Assembly: GCA_900315055.1 (NCBI GenBank)
Contig: OMXP01000025.1
Location: 1-36,267 of the forward strand
DNA length: 36,267 nt
Direction: 5' to 3'
DNA from: an uncultured Lachnospiraceae bacterium
Lineage (GTDB): Bacteria; Bacillota; Clostridia; Lachnospirales; Lachnospiraceae
Made by a program: the position numbers and the translations under genes. This document shows, piece after piece, positions 7,688-16,022 of this stretch (position 1 is the first letter of the stretch; each line of letters starts with the position of its first letter). The notes under the pieces are model-generated. The model did not search any database. It was not told the origin of the DNA and saw only the letters and a list, made by a program, of their open reading frames with translations.

Positions 7688-8920
7688 TCAGGCCTTGTAG
7701 ATGACCTTCTTGTAGGTCTTCTTGCCCCTGCGGACCAGCTTTCCGTCTTTCAGATCATCCTTTGTGTACTTCGTCCTGAAATCCGTAACCTTCGCATCGT
7801 CCACCGTGCAGCCGCCCTGCTGCACCGTGCGGCGCGCATCGGCGCGGGACTTTTCAAGCCCTGCCTTGACAAGAACCGCAAGGATGTCGATCGTGCCATC
7901 GTCCTGAAAATCTGCATCGGTAAGCTCCGTGGTCGGAAGATCAGCGCCTGTAAGATCGACACTTCCAAACAGCGCCTGTGCGCCTGCCTGTGCCTTCTTT
8001 GCCTCATCTTCGCCGTGGACCATCTTCGTGAGCTCATAGGCCAGGATCCCCTTTGCCTCGTTGAGCTTTGCGCCTTCCCATGTCTGCATCTTGTCGATTT
8101 CTTCGAGCGGCAGGAAGGTCATCATGCGGATGAACTTCACGACGTCCTCATCATCGACATTTCTCCAGTACTGGTAAAAGTCATAGGGTGAGGTCTTATT
8201 GGGATCAAGCCAGACGGCGCCGCCGGCGGTCTTGCCCATCTTCGTGCCATCGTGCTTTAACAGCAGGTTGATGGTCATCGCATAGGCGTTCTTTCCGGTC
8301 TTCTTGCGGATCAGTTCCGTGCCGCCGAGCATGTTCGACCACTGATCATCACCGCCGAACTGCATCTGGCAGCCGTGATCCATGAACAGACGGTAGAAAT
8401 CGTAGGACTGCATCAGCATGTAGGAGAACTCCAGGAAGGAGAGCCCCCTCTCCATGCGGTATACATACGCACGTGCCCGCAGCATGTCGTTGACCGAGAA
8501 CAGGGCGCCGTAGTCGCGCATGAACTCCAGGAAGTTGAGATTCCGGAGCCAGTCCGCGTTGTTTAAGAGCAGAGCCTTTCCATCCGAGAAATCGATGAAG
8601 CGCTCCATCTGCTTCTGGATGCACTCGACGTTGTGATCGATGGTCTCCACGGTCATCATCTTGCGCATATCGGTGCGGCCCGAGGGGTCTCCGATCATGG
8701 CGGTGCCGCCGCCCATCAGGGCGATCGGTTTGTTGCCTGCCATCTGCAGGCGCTTCATCAGCGTCATGGCCATGAAATGGCCCACATGCAGGGAGTCTGC
8801 GGTGGGATCAAAGCCGATGTAGAAGGTGGCCTTTCCGTTGTTGATCAGATCTGCGACTTCCTTTTCATCCGTGATCTGGGCCAGAAGTCCTCTGGCCTTC
8901 AGTTCCTCATATACTGTCAT
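7688..8920 (-). CDS. tyrS: Tyrosyl-tRNA synthetase
   Basis: This 410-residue class I synthetase charges tRNA-Tyr. The HIGH-type motif is HVGH (in DPTADSLHVGHF) and the KMSKS-type motif is KMGKT, usual for TyrS. An S4 RNA-binding domain forms the last 65 or so residues (LVKAGLEKSRADARR onward). The frame is open to 8980, but the ATG at 8920 (MTVYEEL) has GGAGAG upstream and matches the family start. The extra 20 codons read into a decayed gpsA fragment. It follows gpsA by 188 nt. No terminator separates them, so it may be read from the plsY-gpsA transcript. No T-box was accepted. Confidence 0.95.
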   Translation of the reverse strand: MTVYEELKARGLLAQITDEKEVADLINNGKATFYIGFDPTADSLHVGHFMAMTLMKRLQMAGNKPIALMGGGTAMIGDPSGRTDMRKMMTVETIDHNVECIQKQMERFIDFSDGKALLLNNADWLRNLNFLEFMRDYGALFSVNDMLRARAYVYRMERGLSFLEFSYMLMQSYDFYRLFMDHGCQMQFGGDDQWSNMLGGTELIRKKTGKNAYAMTINLLLKHDGTKMGKTAGGAVWLDPNKTSPYDFYQYWRNVDDEDVVKFIRMMTFLPLEEIDKMQTWEGAKLNEAKGILAYELTKMVHGEDEAKKAQAGAQALFGSVDLTGADLPTTELTDADFQDDGTIDILAVLVKAGLEKSRADARRTVQQGGCTVDDAKVTDFRTKYTKDDLKDGKLVRRGKKTYKKVIYKA

Positions 8921-8925
8921 TTTCT

Positions 8926-9036
8926 TTTTCTCTCCAAAACTGGTATTCCATGTCCTCATCGGACGGATTCTTATGGTCAAACAGTGCAGCTTCTATTTTT
9001 CTTCAGCAAATTGGGGTGCCACCCCGGTATCGTTTT
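8926..9036 (-). pseudogene. Decayed duplicate of the gpsA 3' end in the tyrS leader
   Basis: The 188-nt gap between gpsA and tyrS contains a degraded copy of the gpsA C-terminal coding region. Positions 8957-8984 match 9171-9198 at 26 of 28 bases in the same orientation, and 9013-9029 resembles 9224-9240 at the corresponding place with one extra codon between. Translated on the minus strand the copy reads LFDHKNPSDE, against LFDHKNPSDA in GpsA, and an upstream RY..GTPI also fits, followed by an in-frame stop. The fragment runs almost to the tyrS ribosome binding site. It looks like a tandem partial duplication under decay. Outer limits are approximate. Confidence 0.75.
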
Positions 9037-9108
9037 TCCCTGATCCGCGTCAGGAGTCCCATATTCTGAGGTTTTCTGCGGCCTGACATTATCTGTGTTC
9101 TCCGGTAC

Positions 9109-10119
9109 TTATTCCCAGTCCAGGGTATTGATCTCGACCTTCTTGTCGCGAAGCATGAGATCGTCCACCGCATCGGACGGATTCTTGTGATCAAACAGAA
9201 CGGCATTGACTTCATCAATAATCGGGGTGTCAACCCCGTAGCGCTCTGAGAGCTGTTTTGCCGCCTTTGCCGAGTAGACGCCCTCGACCACCTGATTGAC
9301 TTCCTTCATCGCCTCGTCCGGGGTCTTTCCCTGGCCGATGAGGATGCCGGCTCTGCGGTTTCTCGAGTGCATCGAGGCACAGGTCACGATGAGATCACCG
9401 ATTCCGGTAAGGCCGGAGAATGTCTGCGCCTTCCCGCCGACCGCAATACCGACGCGGGAGATCTCCGCGATGCCGCGGGTGATAAGCGCTGCCTTCGTAT
9501 TGTCTCCGTAGCCAAGACCGTCTGCGATGCCGGCAGCAAGAGCCACCACGTTCTTTAAGGCCGCACCAAGCTCCATCCCGAGAACATCGGGGCTTGTGTA
9601 GACGCGGAATACCGGGCTCATGAAGATGTCCTGCACGTACTTTGCCGTCTCCCTCTTCTTTGCCCCGGCGACAATCGCGGTGGGCATGCCCTTCCCGACT
9701 TCCTCCGCATGGGTGGGTCCGCACAGAACGGCAACCTCCGCCTGTGGGATCTCCTGCTCAATGATCTGGCTTAAGGTAAGGAGCGTGTCTTCCTCAATGC
9801 CCTTTGCCACCGAGACAATGAGCTGTCCCTTTGCAACGAAGGGTGCCATGGAGCGGGCGGTGCTTCTTGTAAACTTCGAGGGAACCGCAAGGACAAGAAG
9901 ATCCTTCCCGGTGATGATCTCCTGAAGATCAGTGGACGCCTTCGTCTTTTCCGGAAGAATCGTTCCGGGCAGTTTTTCCGTCTGCTCATGCCTTGTGTTG
10001 ATGAGCTCCACTTCATGAGGATCGATCGACCAGATATCGACGTCCTGTCCCTTGCTGGTCAGTTCATAGGTCAGAGCAGTGCCCCAGCTGCCGGCACCGA
10101 TCAGTCCAATTTTTGCCAT
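9109..10119 (-). CDS. gpsA: Glycerol-3-phosphate dehydrogenase [NAD(P)+]
   Basis: GpsA reduces dihydroxyacetone phosphate to sn-glycerol 3-phosphate, the backbone for phospholipids. The 336-residue protein begins with the Rossmann motif GAGSWGT (about residues 8-14). It contains the conserved KNVVALAAGIADGLGYGDN active-site segment, whose Lys is catalytic, and a GLTGIGDL stretch. The ATG at 10119 has AAGGAG before it; the longer frame (10152) lacks support. It starts 14 nt after the plsY stop, giving a plsY-gpsA pair that makes and then acylates glycerol 3-phosphate. Its last 30 or so codons have a decayed copy just downstream. Confidence 0.96.
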   Translation of the reverse strand: MAKIGLIGAGSWGTALTYELTSKGQDVDIWSIDPHEVELINTRHEQTEKLPGTILPEKTKASTDLQEIITGKDLLVLAVPSKFTRSTARSMAPFVAKGQLIVSVAKGIEEDTLLTLSQIIEQEIPQAEVAVLCGPTHAEEVGKGMPTAIVAGAKKRETAKYVQDIFMSPVFRVYTSPDVLGMELGAALKNVVALAAGIADGLGYGDNTKAALITRGIAEISRVGIAVGGKAQTFSGLTGIGDLIVTCASMHSRNRRAGILIGQGKTPDEAMKEVNQVVEGVYSAKAAKQLSERYGVDTPIIDEVNAVLFDHKNPSDAVDDLMLRDKKVEINTLDWE

Positions 10120-10132
10120 TCGTTTGTCTCCT

Positions 10133-10801
10133 TCAGTTGTTCTTGGGAACATCGTCCTTCTTTGCGGCGAACAGGTTGGTCTTTCTCTCCGTGCCTGTCA
10201 CAAGGCGGTGGATATTTGTCCGATGTCTCCAGAAGCACATGGCGGCCATGATGCCGTAAACAATGTACATCTCCACAAGAGTTCCCTGCGTTGCCGGCGC
10301 ATATACACCAAGCTGTCCCTGAATGATCATGAGGACAAGCCCCGCCGCATAGACGCAAAGGGACCCCAGAGACACATACTGGGTTGCTGCATAGGGAATG
10401 CCAAAGACAAGAATCTCCACCGGAATGTAGACCCAGTGAAAGCAGGCGCAGAAGCCTGCCATCACGGCAACACCCTTGCCGCCCCTGAATTTCAGATAGA
10501 ACGGATAGTCATGTCCCAGGACGCACCCTGCAAAGGTCCAGACCTTGAAGAGGTATTTCATCTCCGGGTACATCTTTCCGAAGGTCATCGTGACGATGAC
10601 GACAGGAATGATGCACTTGAACATGTCCATGAGGAAGGTCGCAAGCCCTGCCCGAAAGCCAAGCACCCGGACAGCATTTGTCGTTCCGGCATTGCCGCTT
10701 CCGTACTGATGAATATCGATGCCTCTGAGTTTGCCGATAAAGTAAGCAGACTGAATGCAGCCGAAGGCATAGCCGATGAGAAGACACCAAAGACGCGTCA
10801 T
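10133..10801 (-). CDS. plsY: Acyl-phosphate:glycerol-3-phosphate acyltransferase
   Basis: PlsY moves the acyl group from acyl-phosphate to glycerol 3-phosphate, giving lysophosphatidic acid in the membrane. The 222-residue protein has several hydrophobic segments and all three family motifs: GSGNAGTTN (about 35-43), GHDYPFYLKFRGGKGVA (about 97-113) and WRHRTNIHRL near the C-terminus. The C-terminal tail (after about residue 200) is basic. The start has a GGAGGGAG ribosome binding site. It works after PlsX, which is encoded elsewhere in this window, and receives substrate from GpsA encoded next door. Confidence 0.96.
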   Translation of the reverse strand: MTRLWCLLIGYAFGCIQSAYFIGKLRGIDIHQYGSGNAGTTNAVRVLGFRAGLATFLMDMFKCIIPVVIVTMTFGKMYPEMKYLFKVWTFAGCVLGHDYPFYLKFRGGKGVAVMAGFCACFHWVYIPVEILVFGIPYAATQYVSLGSLCVYAAGLVLMIIQGQLGVYAPATQGTLVEMYIVYGIMAAMCFWRHRTNIHRLVTGTERKTNLFAAKKDDVPKNN

Positions 10802-10851
10802 AACTCCCTCCGATCTGTGTGGGATCCGTTAAGGAACTGCCACATCAGATT

Positions 10852-10880
10852 ATCATAGCAGAACAGACCGTGTATTGCCA
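10852..10880 (-). promoter_or_regulatory. Candidate promoter for plsY-gpsA
   Basis: A -35-like TGGCAA (10875-10880), 17-nt spacer and -10 TATGAT (10852-10857) lie in the 90-nt gap between der and plsY on the minus strand. The -35 is weak, so confidence is moderate. Confidence 0.45.
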
Positions 10881-10891
10881 CAGAACGGAGA

Positions 10892-12229
10892 TCAGACCTG
10901 TTCCTCCTCGTTGCGCTCCCGAATGATGAACTTGATCGGCGTTCCCCGGAAACCGAACGACTGACGGATCTGATTCTCGATGTAGCGCTGATAGGAGAAG
11001 TGGAACAGGTACTTATAGTTGACGAAGAACACGAACGTAGGCGGCTTGACACCGGCCTGCGTCGCGTAGAAGATCTTCAGCATCTTGCCCTTGTCTGACG
11101 GCGGCTGCTGCATGATTGCGGCCTGTGTGATGATCTCGTTCAGGACGCCCGTCTGGATACGCATGTTCTGGTTGGCAGAGACCATGTCGACAAGGTCATA
11201 GAGCTTGTTCAGCCGCTGCCCCGTCTTTGCGGACAGGAACAGAATCTCCGCGTAGGGAAGGAACGAGAGCGTCTGACGGATCTTGTTCGTGTACTCCTTG
11301 ATGGAATCGTTGTTCTTTTTCACCGCGTCCCACTTGTTGACGCAGATGATCACGGCCTTGCCTCTGTCATGGGCGATGCCGGCGATCTTTGCGTCCTGCT
11401 CGGTAACACCCTCCTCCGCCGAGATGACAAGCACTGCGATGTCAGCCCGGTCAACGGCAGCAACCGCCCGGATCACCATGAAGCGCTCGAGCTGGTCCGA
11501 GATCTTGTTCTTGCGGCGCAGGCCTGCTGTGTCGATAAATACATAGTCCCGGCCGTTATGGGTAACACGGGTGTCGATTGCATCTCGCGTCGTGCCCGCG
11601 ATGTCCGATACGATGACACGGTTTTCGCCGATGAGGCGGTTCACCAAGGAACTCTTGCCCACGTTCGGCTTTCCGATGATGGCAACGCGCACTGCATCGT
11701 CCTCTTCGGATTCCTCCGCCTCCTTCGGGAAGTGCTTTTCGACTTCCTCGAGAAGATCGCCAAGGCCCATCTTGTTGACGGATGAAACCGGGAAGGGATC
11801 GCCAAGGCCCAGGTTGTAGAACTCGTAGACGTCCGCCTGCATCTTCACCGGCTGGTCCACCTTGTTCACGGCAAGGACGATGGGCTTTCTCGCCCTGCGC
11901 AGCATATCGGCGACCTTGGAATCGGCATCCTGGACTCCGGACTTCACGTCCACAAGAAACAGGATGACATCCGCCATCTCGATCGCAATCTGCGCCTGCT
12001 CCCTCATCTGGGAGAGGATGACATCCTTGGACTCGGGCTCGATGCCGCCCGTATCGATCAGGGTAAATTCATGATTGAGCCAGGTGCAGTCCGCATAGAT
12101 GCGGTCCCTCGTCACACCGGGTCTGTCTTCGACAATCGAAATCTTTTCTCCTGCAATCGCGTTAAAGAGCGTTGATTTCCCGACATTCGGGCGCCCCACG
12201 ATGGCAACAATCGGTTTGGATTTCGCCAT
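10892..12229 (-). CDS. der: Ribosome biogenesis GTPase Der (EngA)
   Basis: Der is the essential double-GTPase needed for 50S subunit maturation. The 445-residue protein has two tandem G domains: the first P-loop GRPNVGKST at residues 12-20 with DTGG, NKVD; the second P-loop GKPNVGKSS at about 185 with DTAGL and NKWD. A C-terminal KH-like domain follows (about 350-445). The ATG at 12229 has a GGAGG ribosome binding site. It is transcribed from a promoter that overlaps the divergent prs promoter. No terminator is obvious between der and plsY. Confidence 0.97.
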   Translation of the reverse strand: MAKSKPIVAIVGRPNVGKSTLFNAIAGEKISIVEDRPGVTRDRIYADCTWLNHEFTLIDTGGIEPESKDVILSQMREQAQIAIEMADVILFLVDVKSGVQDADSKVADMLRRARKPIVLAVNKVDQPVKMQADVYEFYNLGLGDPFPVSSVNKMGLGDLLEEVEKHFPKEAEESEEDDAVRVAIIGKPNVGKSSLVNRLIGENRVIVSDIAGTTRDAIDTRVTHNGRDYVFIDTAGLRRKNKISDQLERFMVIRAVAAVDRADIAVLVISAEEGVTEQDAKIAGIAHDRGKAVIICVNKWDAVKKNNDSIKEYTNKIRQTLSFLPYAEILFLSAKTGQRLNKLYDLVDMVSANQNMRIQTGVLNEIITQAAIMQQPPSDKGKMLKIFYATQAGVKPPTFVFFVNYKYLFHFSYQRYIENQIRQSFGFRGTPIKFIIRERNEEEQV

Positions 12230-12266
12230 AATAATCCTCCAGTACGTAAAATACACTCAAGTCTGC

Positions 12267-12296
12267 ATTATAGCAAACAACTTGCCTTTATGACAA
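12267..12296 (-). promoter_or_regulatory. Promoter for der
   Basis: The minus strand carries TTGTCA (12291-12296), an 18-nt spacer and TATAAT (12267-12272). It overlaps the plus-strand prs promoter, so the two are likely to compete for polymerase. Confidence 0.7.
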
Positions 12297-12310
12297 ACTC
12301 AAGATAAAAT
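12282..12310 (+). promoter_or_regulatory. Promoter for prs
   Basis: The plus strand carries TTGCCT (12282-12287), a 17-nt spacer and TAAAAT (12305-12310). The predicted start near 12317 gives a leader of about 40 nt before the ATG at 12357. Confidence 0.65.
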
Positions 12311-12356
12311 GGAACCGCCTTTTACAGGACAGCAAACATTCTTTGAGGAGATTGCA

Positions 12357-13583
12357 ATGTCAGAACTGGAACTTCATCAGCAGCTCGAACGCAGAATCCC
12401 CGCCGGACCCTTAGGCCTGATCGTCATGCCTTCCGCCCGGGAACTCGGTGACAAAGTCAATGAATATCTCGTCTCCTTCCGCCGTGAGTACCACAACATC
12501 GTTGAAAAGGATCCCGCTTTCGAGGGATATCAGAAGGACGATTACCGCATGGATGCCGAGTGCGTGCGCTTCGGCACGGGCGAGGGCAAGGCGACCATCA
12601 GAGAGTCCTGCCGCGGCAAGGACATCTACATCATCACCGATGTGATGAACCACTCACTGACCTACCGCATGAACGGATTCACCAATCACTACTCCCCGGA
12701 TGATCACTTTCAGGATCTCAAGCGCATCATCGCCGCGATCAACGGCAAGGCAGAGCGCATTAATGTGATCATGCCCTTCCTCTATGAGGGGCGCCAGCAC
12801 AAGAGATCCGGCCGTGAGTCCCTCGATGCGTCCATGATGCTGAAGGAGCTCGAGGATCTCGGGATCTCCAACTTCATCACCTTCGATGCCCACGATCCCA
12901 GAATCCAGAACGTCGCACCGCTGTCGGGCTTTGACAACTTCATCTCGCCCTATCAGTTTCTGCGCGTGATCATGCACTGCTATCCGGACATCGTCCTCGA
13001 CAAGGACCACTTCGTGGTCATCAGCCCCGATGAGGGTGCCCTCGACCGTGCCGTCTACTTTGCAAGCGTGATCAATGCCGATACCGGCATGTTCTACAAG
13101 AGAAGAGACTATGCACACGTCGTAAATGGCAAGAACCCGATCGTTGCTCACGAATTTCTGGGCTCCGACCTCGAGGGCAAGGATGTCATCATCATGGATG
13201 ACATGATCTCGTCCGGCGGTTCCATCCTCGATACGGCAAAGCAGCTCAAGGCCATGCATGCAAACCATGTATTCCTGTGCACGACCTTCGGCCTGTTCAC
13301 CGACGGCCTCGGGCGCTTCGACAAGGCCTATGCAGACGGCGTCTTTGACTGCTGCATTACGACGAACCTCACCTGGCAGCCGGCAGAGCTCCTCTCCCGG
13401 CCGTGGTTCCAGGTTGCCGACATGAGCAAGTACCTTGCCACCATCATCGACTTCTTCAACCACAACGCGTCGATCGCCTCGGCCACCACGCCGACCAACA
13501 AGATCCACGAGCTTCTGGCAAAGTACAACCGCCATGAGGCCAGCGAGCTGGAGAGCCGGGAGCTCGAAGAGACCGAGTTCTGA
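12357..13583 (+). CDS. prs: Ribose-phosphate pyrophosphokinase, long variant
   Basis: The protein makes PRPP from ribose 5-phosphate and ATP, for nucleotides, histidine and tryptophan. It is 408 residues, much longer than the usual 310-320, with an extended N-terminus of some 100 residues, internal differences and a charged C-terminal tail. The PRPP-binding loop DDMISSGGSILDTAKQ is at about residue 281. The FDAHDPRIQN segment corresponds to the family's DLHA-type catalytic region, and MFYKRRDY holds the KRR loop. The frame opens at 12309, but that ATG sits inside the -10 box. The ATG at 12357 has GAGGAG before it. A family of such long synthetases is known in Clostridia; kinetic type is not assigned. 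Confidence 0.88.
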   Translation: MSELELHQQLERRIPAGPLGLIVMPSARELGDKVNEYLVSFRREYHNIVEKDPAFEGYQKDDYRMDAECVRFGTGEGKATIRESCRGKDIYIITDVMNHSLTYRMNGFTNHYSPDDHFQDLKRIIAAINGKAERINVIMPFLYEGRQHKRSGRESLDASMMLKELEDLGISNFITFDAHDPRIQNVAPLSGFDNFISPYQFLRVIMHCYPDIVLDKDHFVVISPDEGALDRAVYFASVINADTGMFYKRRDYAHVVNGKNPIVAHEFLGSDLEGKDVIIMDDMISSGGSILDTAKQLKAMHANHVFLCTTFGLFTDGLGRFDKAYADGVFDCCITTNLTWQPAELLSRPWFQVADMSKYLATIIDFFNHNASIASATTPTNKIHELLAKYNRHEASELESRELEETEF

Positions 13584-13599
13584 TTCTTTCTGCAACGAC

Positions 13600-13644
13600 A
13601 AAGCCGCATCTTCGGAAGATCTGTTTCCGAAGATGCGGCTTTTT
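13600..13644 (+). terminator. Very strong terminator after prs
   Basis: Perfect 18-bp arms (13600-13617 and 13625-13642) with a 7-nt loop are followed by a T-run on the plus strand. The gene rnhB converges from the other side; on the minus strand the tail has only three T, so it is mainly a prs terminator. Confidence 0.95.
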
Positions 13645-13651
13645 GTATTCC

Positions 13652-14335
13652 TCAGCCGATATCAATGAAGTGCCCGATAAAGCTTTTCCGGTGGATGGGG
13701 CAGGGGCCGTACTTTTTCAGTGCCTCAATGTGCTCCTTCGTGCCGTATCCCTTGTGCTTTACAAACCCGTATTCCGGGTACCTGGCATCATATTCTTCCA
13801 TCAGATGGTCTCTGGTCACCTTGGCAAGGATGGATGCCGCAGCAATGGAATAGCACTTTGCATCGCCCTTGACAATTCCTCTCTGCGGAAGGGAAAGCTC
13901 CGGTATGGTCACGGCATCAACCACCACGGCATCAGGGGAAGGGGTAAGCCCTGCAATCGCCTGACGCATCGCCTCATAGGTTGCCTGCAGGATATTGATC
14001 TCATCGATCCGCTCCGCAGAAACGAGAGCGACATTCCAGGCAAGAGCCTTTTCCTTGATCTTTGCAAACAGCTCCTCCCTCTTTTTCGGAGAGAGCTTCT
14101 TGGAGTCATTGATGTAGAGGATTTCGGTGTCCTTCGGCAGAATGCAGGCACCGGCTGCCACAGGGCCTGCGAGCGGCCCCCGTCCTGCCTCATCGACGCC
14201 GCAGATAAGAGCAAAGTCTTTACCGAACGTCTCCTGCAGGGCCTGTTCCTCAAAGGATCGCATGTCCTGAATTATTTTGATCTCCAGGCGTCTCTTCTCT
14301 TCCCTTTTAGCCGCAGCTTCTTCCTTCTTCGTCAT
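13652..14335 (-). CDS. rnhB: Ribonuclease HII
   Basis: RNase HII cuts RNA in RNA-DNA hybrids and removes single ribonucleotides from DNA. The 227-residue protein has the DEAGRGPLAGPV motif at about residues 48-59, whose Asp-Glu are catalytic, with a further acidic residue in VVVDAVTIP and the C-terminal Asp in AKVTRDHLM. A charged N-terminal extension of about 40 residues (Lys/Glu/Arg) precedes the catalytic core. It starts 5 nt after lepB1, so it is the last gene of the lepB2-rbgA-lepB1-rnhB unit. That order (signal peptidase, RbgA, RnhB) is common in Firmicutes. Confidence 0.96.
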   Translation of the reverse strand: MTKKEEAAAKREEKRRLEIKIIQDMRSFEEQALQETFGKDFALICGVDEAGRGPLAGPVAAGACILPKDTEILYINDSKKLSPKKREELFAKIKEKALAWNVALVSAERIDEINILQATYEAMRQAIAGLTPSPDAVVVDAVTIPELSLPQRGIVKGDAKCYSIAAASILAKVTRDHLMEEYDARYPEYGFVKHKGYGTKEHIEALKKYGPCPIHRKSFIGHFIDIG

Positions 14336-14340
14336 GGCTC

Positions 14341-15051
14341 TTACCTTGTGGCACTGGCAAGGTCATCACCTGTCAGCACGAAATCCGTGACGTCTTCTGC
14401 CTTCGACTGCGTCGTCGTATCCGCCGCCGGATCCGAATCCTCATCGCCCGCATTGATGTGGCTTACCAGGCCGAAGCTCGAGAACGGATAAATCCGAAGC
14501 CATGCGCGTCCTATGATGTCCTCCCGCTTGATATTTCCCACATCCGGGAATCTCGAATCCTCGGAGTTGTTGCGGTTGTCACCCATCACAAAGTACTCAT
14601 CCTCTCCAAGATGAATCTCCTGCGCGGCAAGTCCCGCATACTCGATTCTCTCGAGTCCGTAGTGTTCTTCGAGAATCTGTCCGTTGATGTAGATATTGCC
14701 GTCGGGATCGATATAGACCGTCTCCCCCGGAAGGCCGATGACCCGCTTGATGAAGTAGGTATTGGACTGATATTTATACGGGAAGATCACGATGTCAAAC
14801 CGCTCCGGATCATGGAACCGGTAGGAGATCTTGTCACAGATCAGCTGATCGCCGTTCTGGAGCGTCGGTACCATCGAGGTGCCGTTGACACTGGTTCGCT
14901 GTGCCACAAAGTGAATCAGCAGAAAGGAAATCAGGACCACCGCGCCGATCCAGACAACGTAGTCAAGAATCACGCGGCTTGCACTCTTTGCCGGCTCCTT
15001 CTCCTCTTCTGTTTTTTCTTCCGAAAGCTTTTCCTTCGTTTCGTCTGCCAT
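14341..15051 (-). CDS. lepB: Signal peptidase I, catalytically complete copy
   Basis: This membrane serine protease cleaves signal peptides from exported proteins on the outer face of the membrane. The 236-residue protein has an acidic, Glu-rich cytoplasmic N-terminus, one transmembrane segment (about 28-49) and the extracytoplasmic catalytic domain. The nucleophile is Ser59 in GTSMVPT and the general base is Lys102 in FIKRVIGLPGE; the GDNRNNSEDSR box also is present. The frame opens at 15213, but the ATG at 15051 (MADETKE) has AGAGG before it and avoids a long overlap with rbgA. A second copy two genes upstream lacks the active-site residues. Confidence 0.95.
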   Translation of the reverse strand: MADETKEKLSEEKTEEEKEPAKSASRVILDYVVWIGAVVLISFLLIHFVAQRTSVNGTSMVPTLQNGDQLICDKISYRFHDPERFDIVIFPYKYQSNTYFIKRVIGLPGETVYIDPDGNIYINGQILEEHYGLERIEYAGLAAQEIHLGEDEYFVMGDNRNNSEDSRFPDVGNIKREDIIGRAWLRIYPFSSFGLVSHINAGDEDSDPAADTTTQSKAEDVTDFVLTGDDLASATR

Positions 15052-15100
15052 AGTCTGACCTCTATTGCTTTCCTTCGAGATACTTCTCCGACAGAAAATC

Positions 15101-16015
15101 TTACTCTGAGTCCGGCACTTCGTCCAGTGTAATGCGTCCGATGCGCCCGCTCCGAAAATCATCGACCAGAAGCTTTGCCGTGCGCGGAAGGTCTGCTTCC
15201 ATGCCGGATGCAAGATGCCCGGCCTTTATGCTGATCCTTTTGAGCACTTCTTCATACGCTTCCGTCTCTTTCATGCCATTGTTCAGGCACTTTCTGCAGA
15301 CAGCCGCAAGATCCTCTTCTTCTTCCGCATACCGCCTGTTGAGCTCTGCCGGGTATTCCCGGATCAGCAGGGAAAGCAGCTGGAAGGAGAGATCCACAGG
15401 ATCCAGAATCTCATCCCGCACGGACCCGGTCAGTGCAAGATTTACGCCGACTCTCGGGTCCTCGAACTTTGGCCAGAGGATTCCGGGGGTATCCAGAAGA
15501 TCGAAGGAGAGGTTCCCGATTCTGCAGGAGATCCACTGCTTACCCCTCGTAACACCCGGCTTGTTTCCGGTCTTTGCAGACGATCTTCCCGCAAGAGAAT
15601 TGATGAGAGTGGATTTTCCGACGTTCGGAATTCCCGCAATCATCGCCCGCACCGGCCGCCCGATGATGCCGCGTCTCTTGTCGCGTTCCATCTTCTGCCT
15701 GCAGGCACTCTCCACCTTCTGCCGGATCTTCACGGCGCTCTTCCTGTCCCGAAGGTCCAGCGTCATGACCTCAAAACCCTTCGCCTTAAAGTATGCCTCA
15801 AAAGCCGCGGTCTTTACAGGATCTGCCAGATCCTGTTTGCCGAGCACCAGGATCCTCGACTTGCCGTTCGTCATGGCATCAATATCGGGATTTCTCGAGG
15901 AGAGGGGAACTCTGGCATCGAGAATCTCGATGATGAGATCCACGAGCTTCAGGTTCTCCTGCATCATGCGTTTTGCCCGGGTCATGTGACCCGGGTACCA
16001 TTGAATCGTATCCAT
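15101..16015 (-). CDS. rbgA: Ribosome biogenesis GTPase RbgA (YlqF)
   Basis: RbgA is a circularly permuted GTPase that acts late in 50S assembly. In the 304-residue protein the G motifs occur in the permuted order G4 (GKQD, about 59), then G1 (GIPNVGKST, about 128), then G3 (DTPG, about 175), as expected. The N-terminal WYPGHMTRAKRMM segment is a family hallmark, and a helical ANTAR-like domain ends the protein. The start has AAGGT about 5 nt upstream. It lies between two signal peptidase genes, 7 nt after lepB2. A 20-nt palindrome occurs inside codons 7-13. Confidence 0.96.
   Translation of the reverse strand: MDTIQWYPGHMTRAKRMMQENLKLVDLIIEILDARVPLSSRNPDIDAMTNGKSRILVLGKQDLADPVKTAAFEAYFKAKGFEVMTLDLRDRKSAVKIRQKVESACRQKMERDKRRGIIGRPVRAMIAGIPNVGKSTLINSLAGRSSAKTGNKPGVTRGKQWISCRIGNLSFDLLDTPGILWPKFEDPRVGVNLALTGSVRDEILDPVDLSFQLLSLLIREYPAELNRRYAEEEEDLAAVCRKCLNNGMKETEAYEEVLKRISIKAGHLASGMEADLPRTAKLLVDDFRSGRIGRITLDEVPDSE
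15977..15996. repeat. 20-nt palindrome inside the rbgA 5' coding region
   Basis: Perfect 9-bp arms (15977-15985 and 15988-15996) flank a 2-nt centre. The sequence encodes the conserved PGHMTRA region, so coding constraint explains part of it, but the arm length is unusual. It could form a hairpin early in the mRNA. Confidence 0.5.
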
Positions 16016-16022
16016 ACCGACC

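Noticed and set aside
8921..9108. Tyrosine T-box riboswitch before tyrS, suggested by GGTGGCACC
   Set aside because: The matching stretch lies in the gpsA-derived repeat; there is no recognisable stem I, specifier loop or terminator with T-run before the gene, and the gap is too short for a standard T-box plus terminator.
13600..13644. CRISPR-like or mobile repeat because of the long perfect arms
   Set aside because: It is a single hairpin with a T-run directly after prs, fully explained as a terminator.
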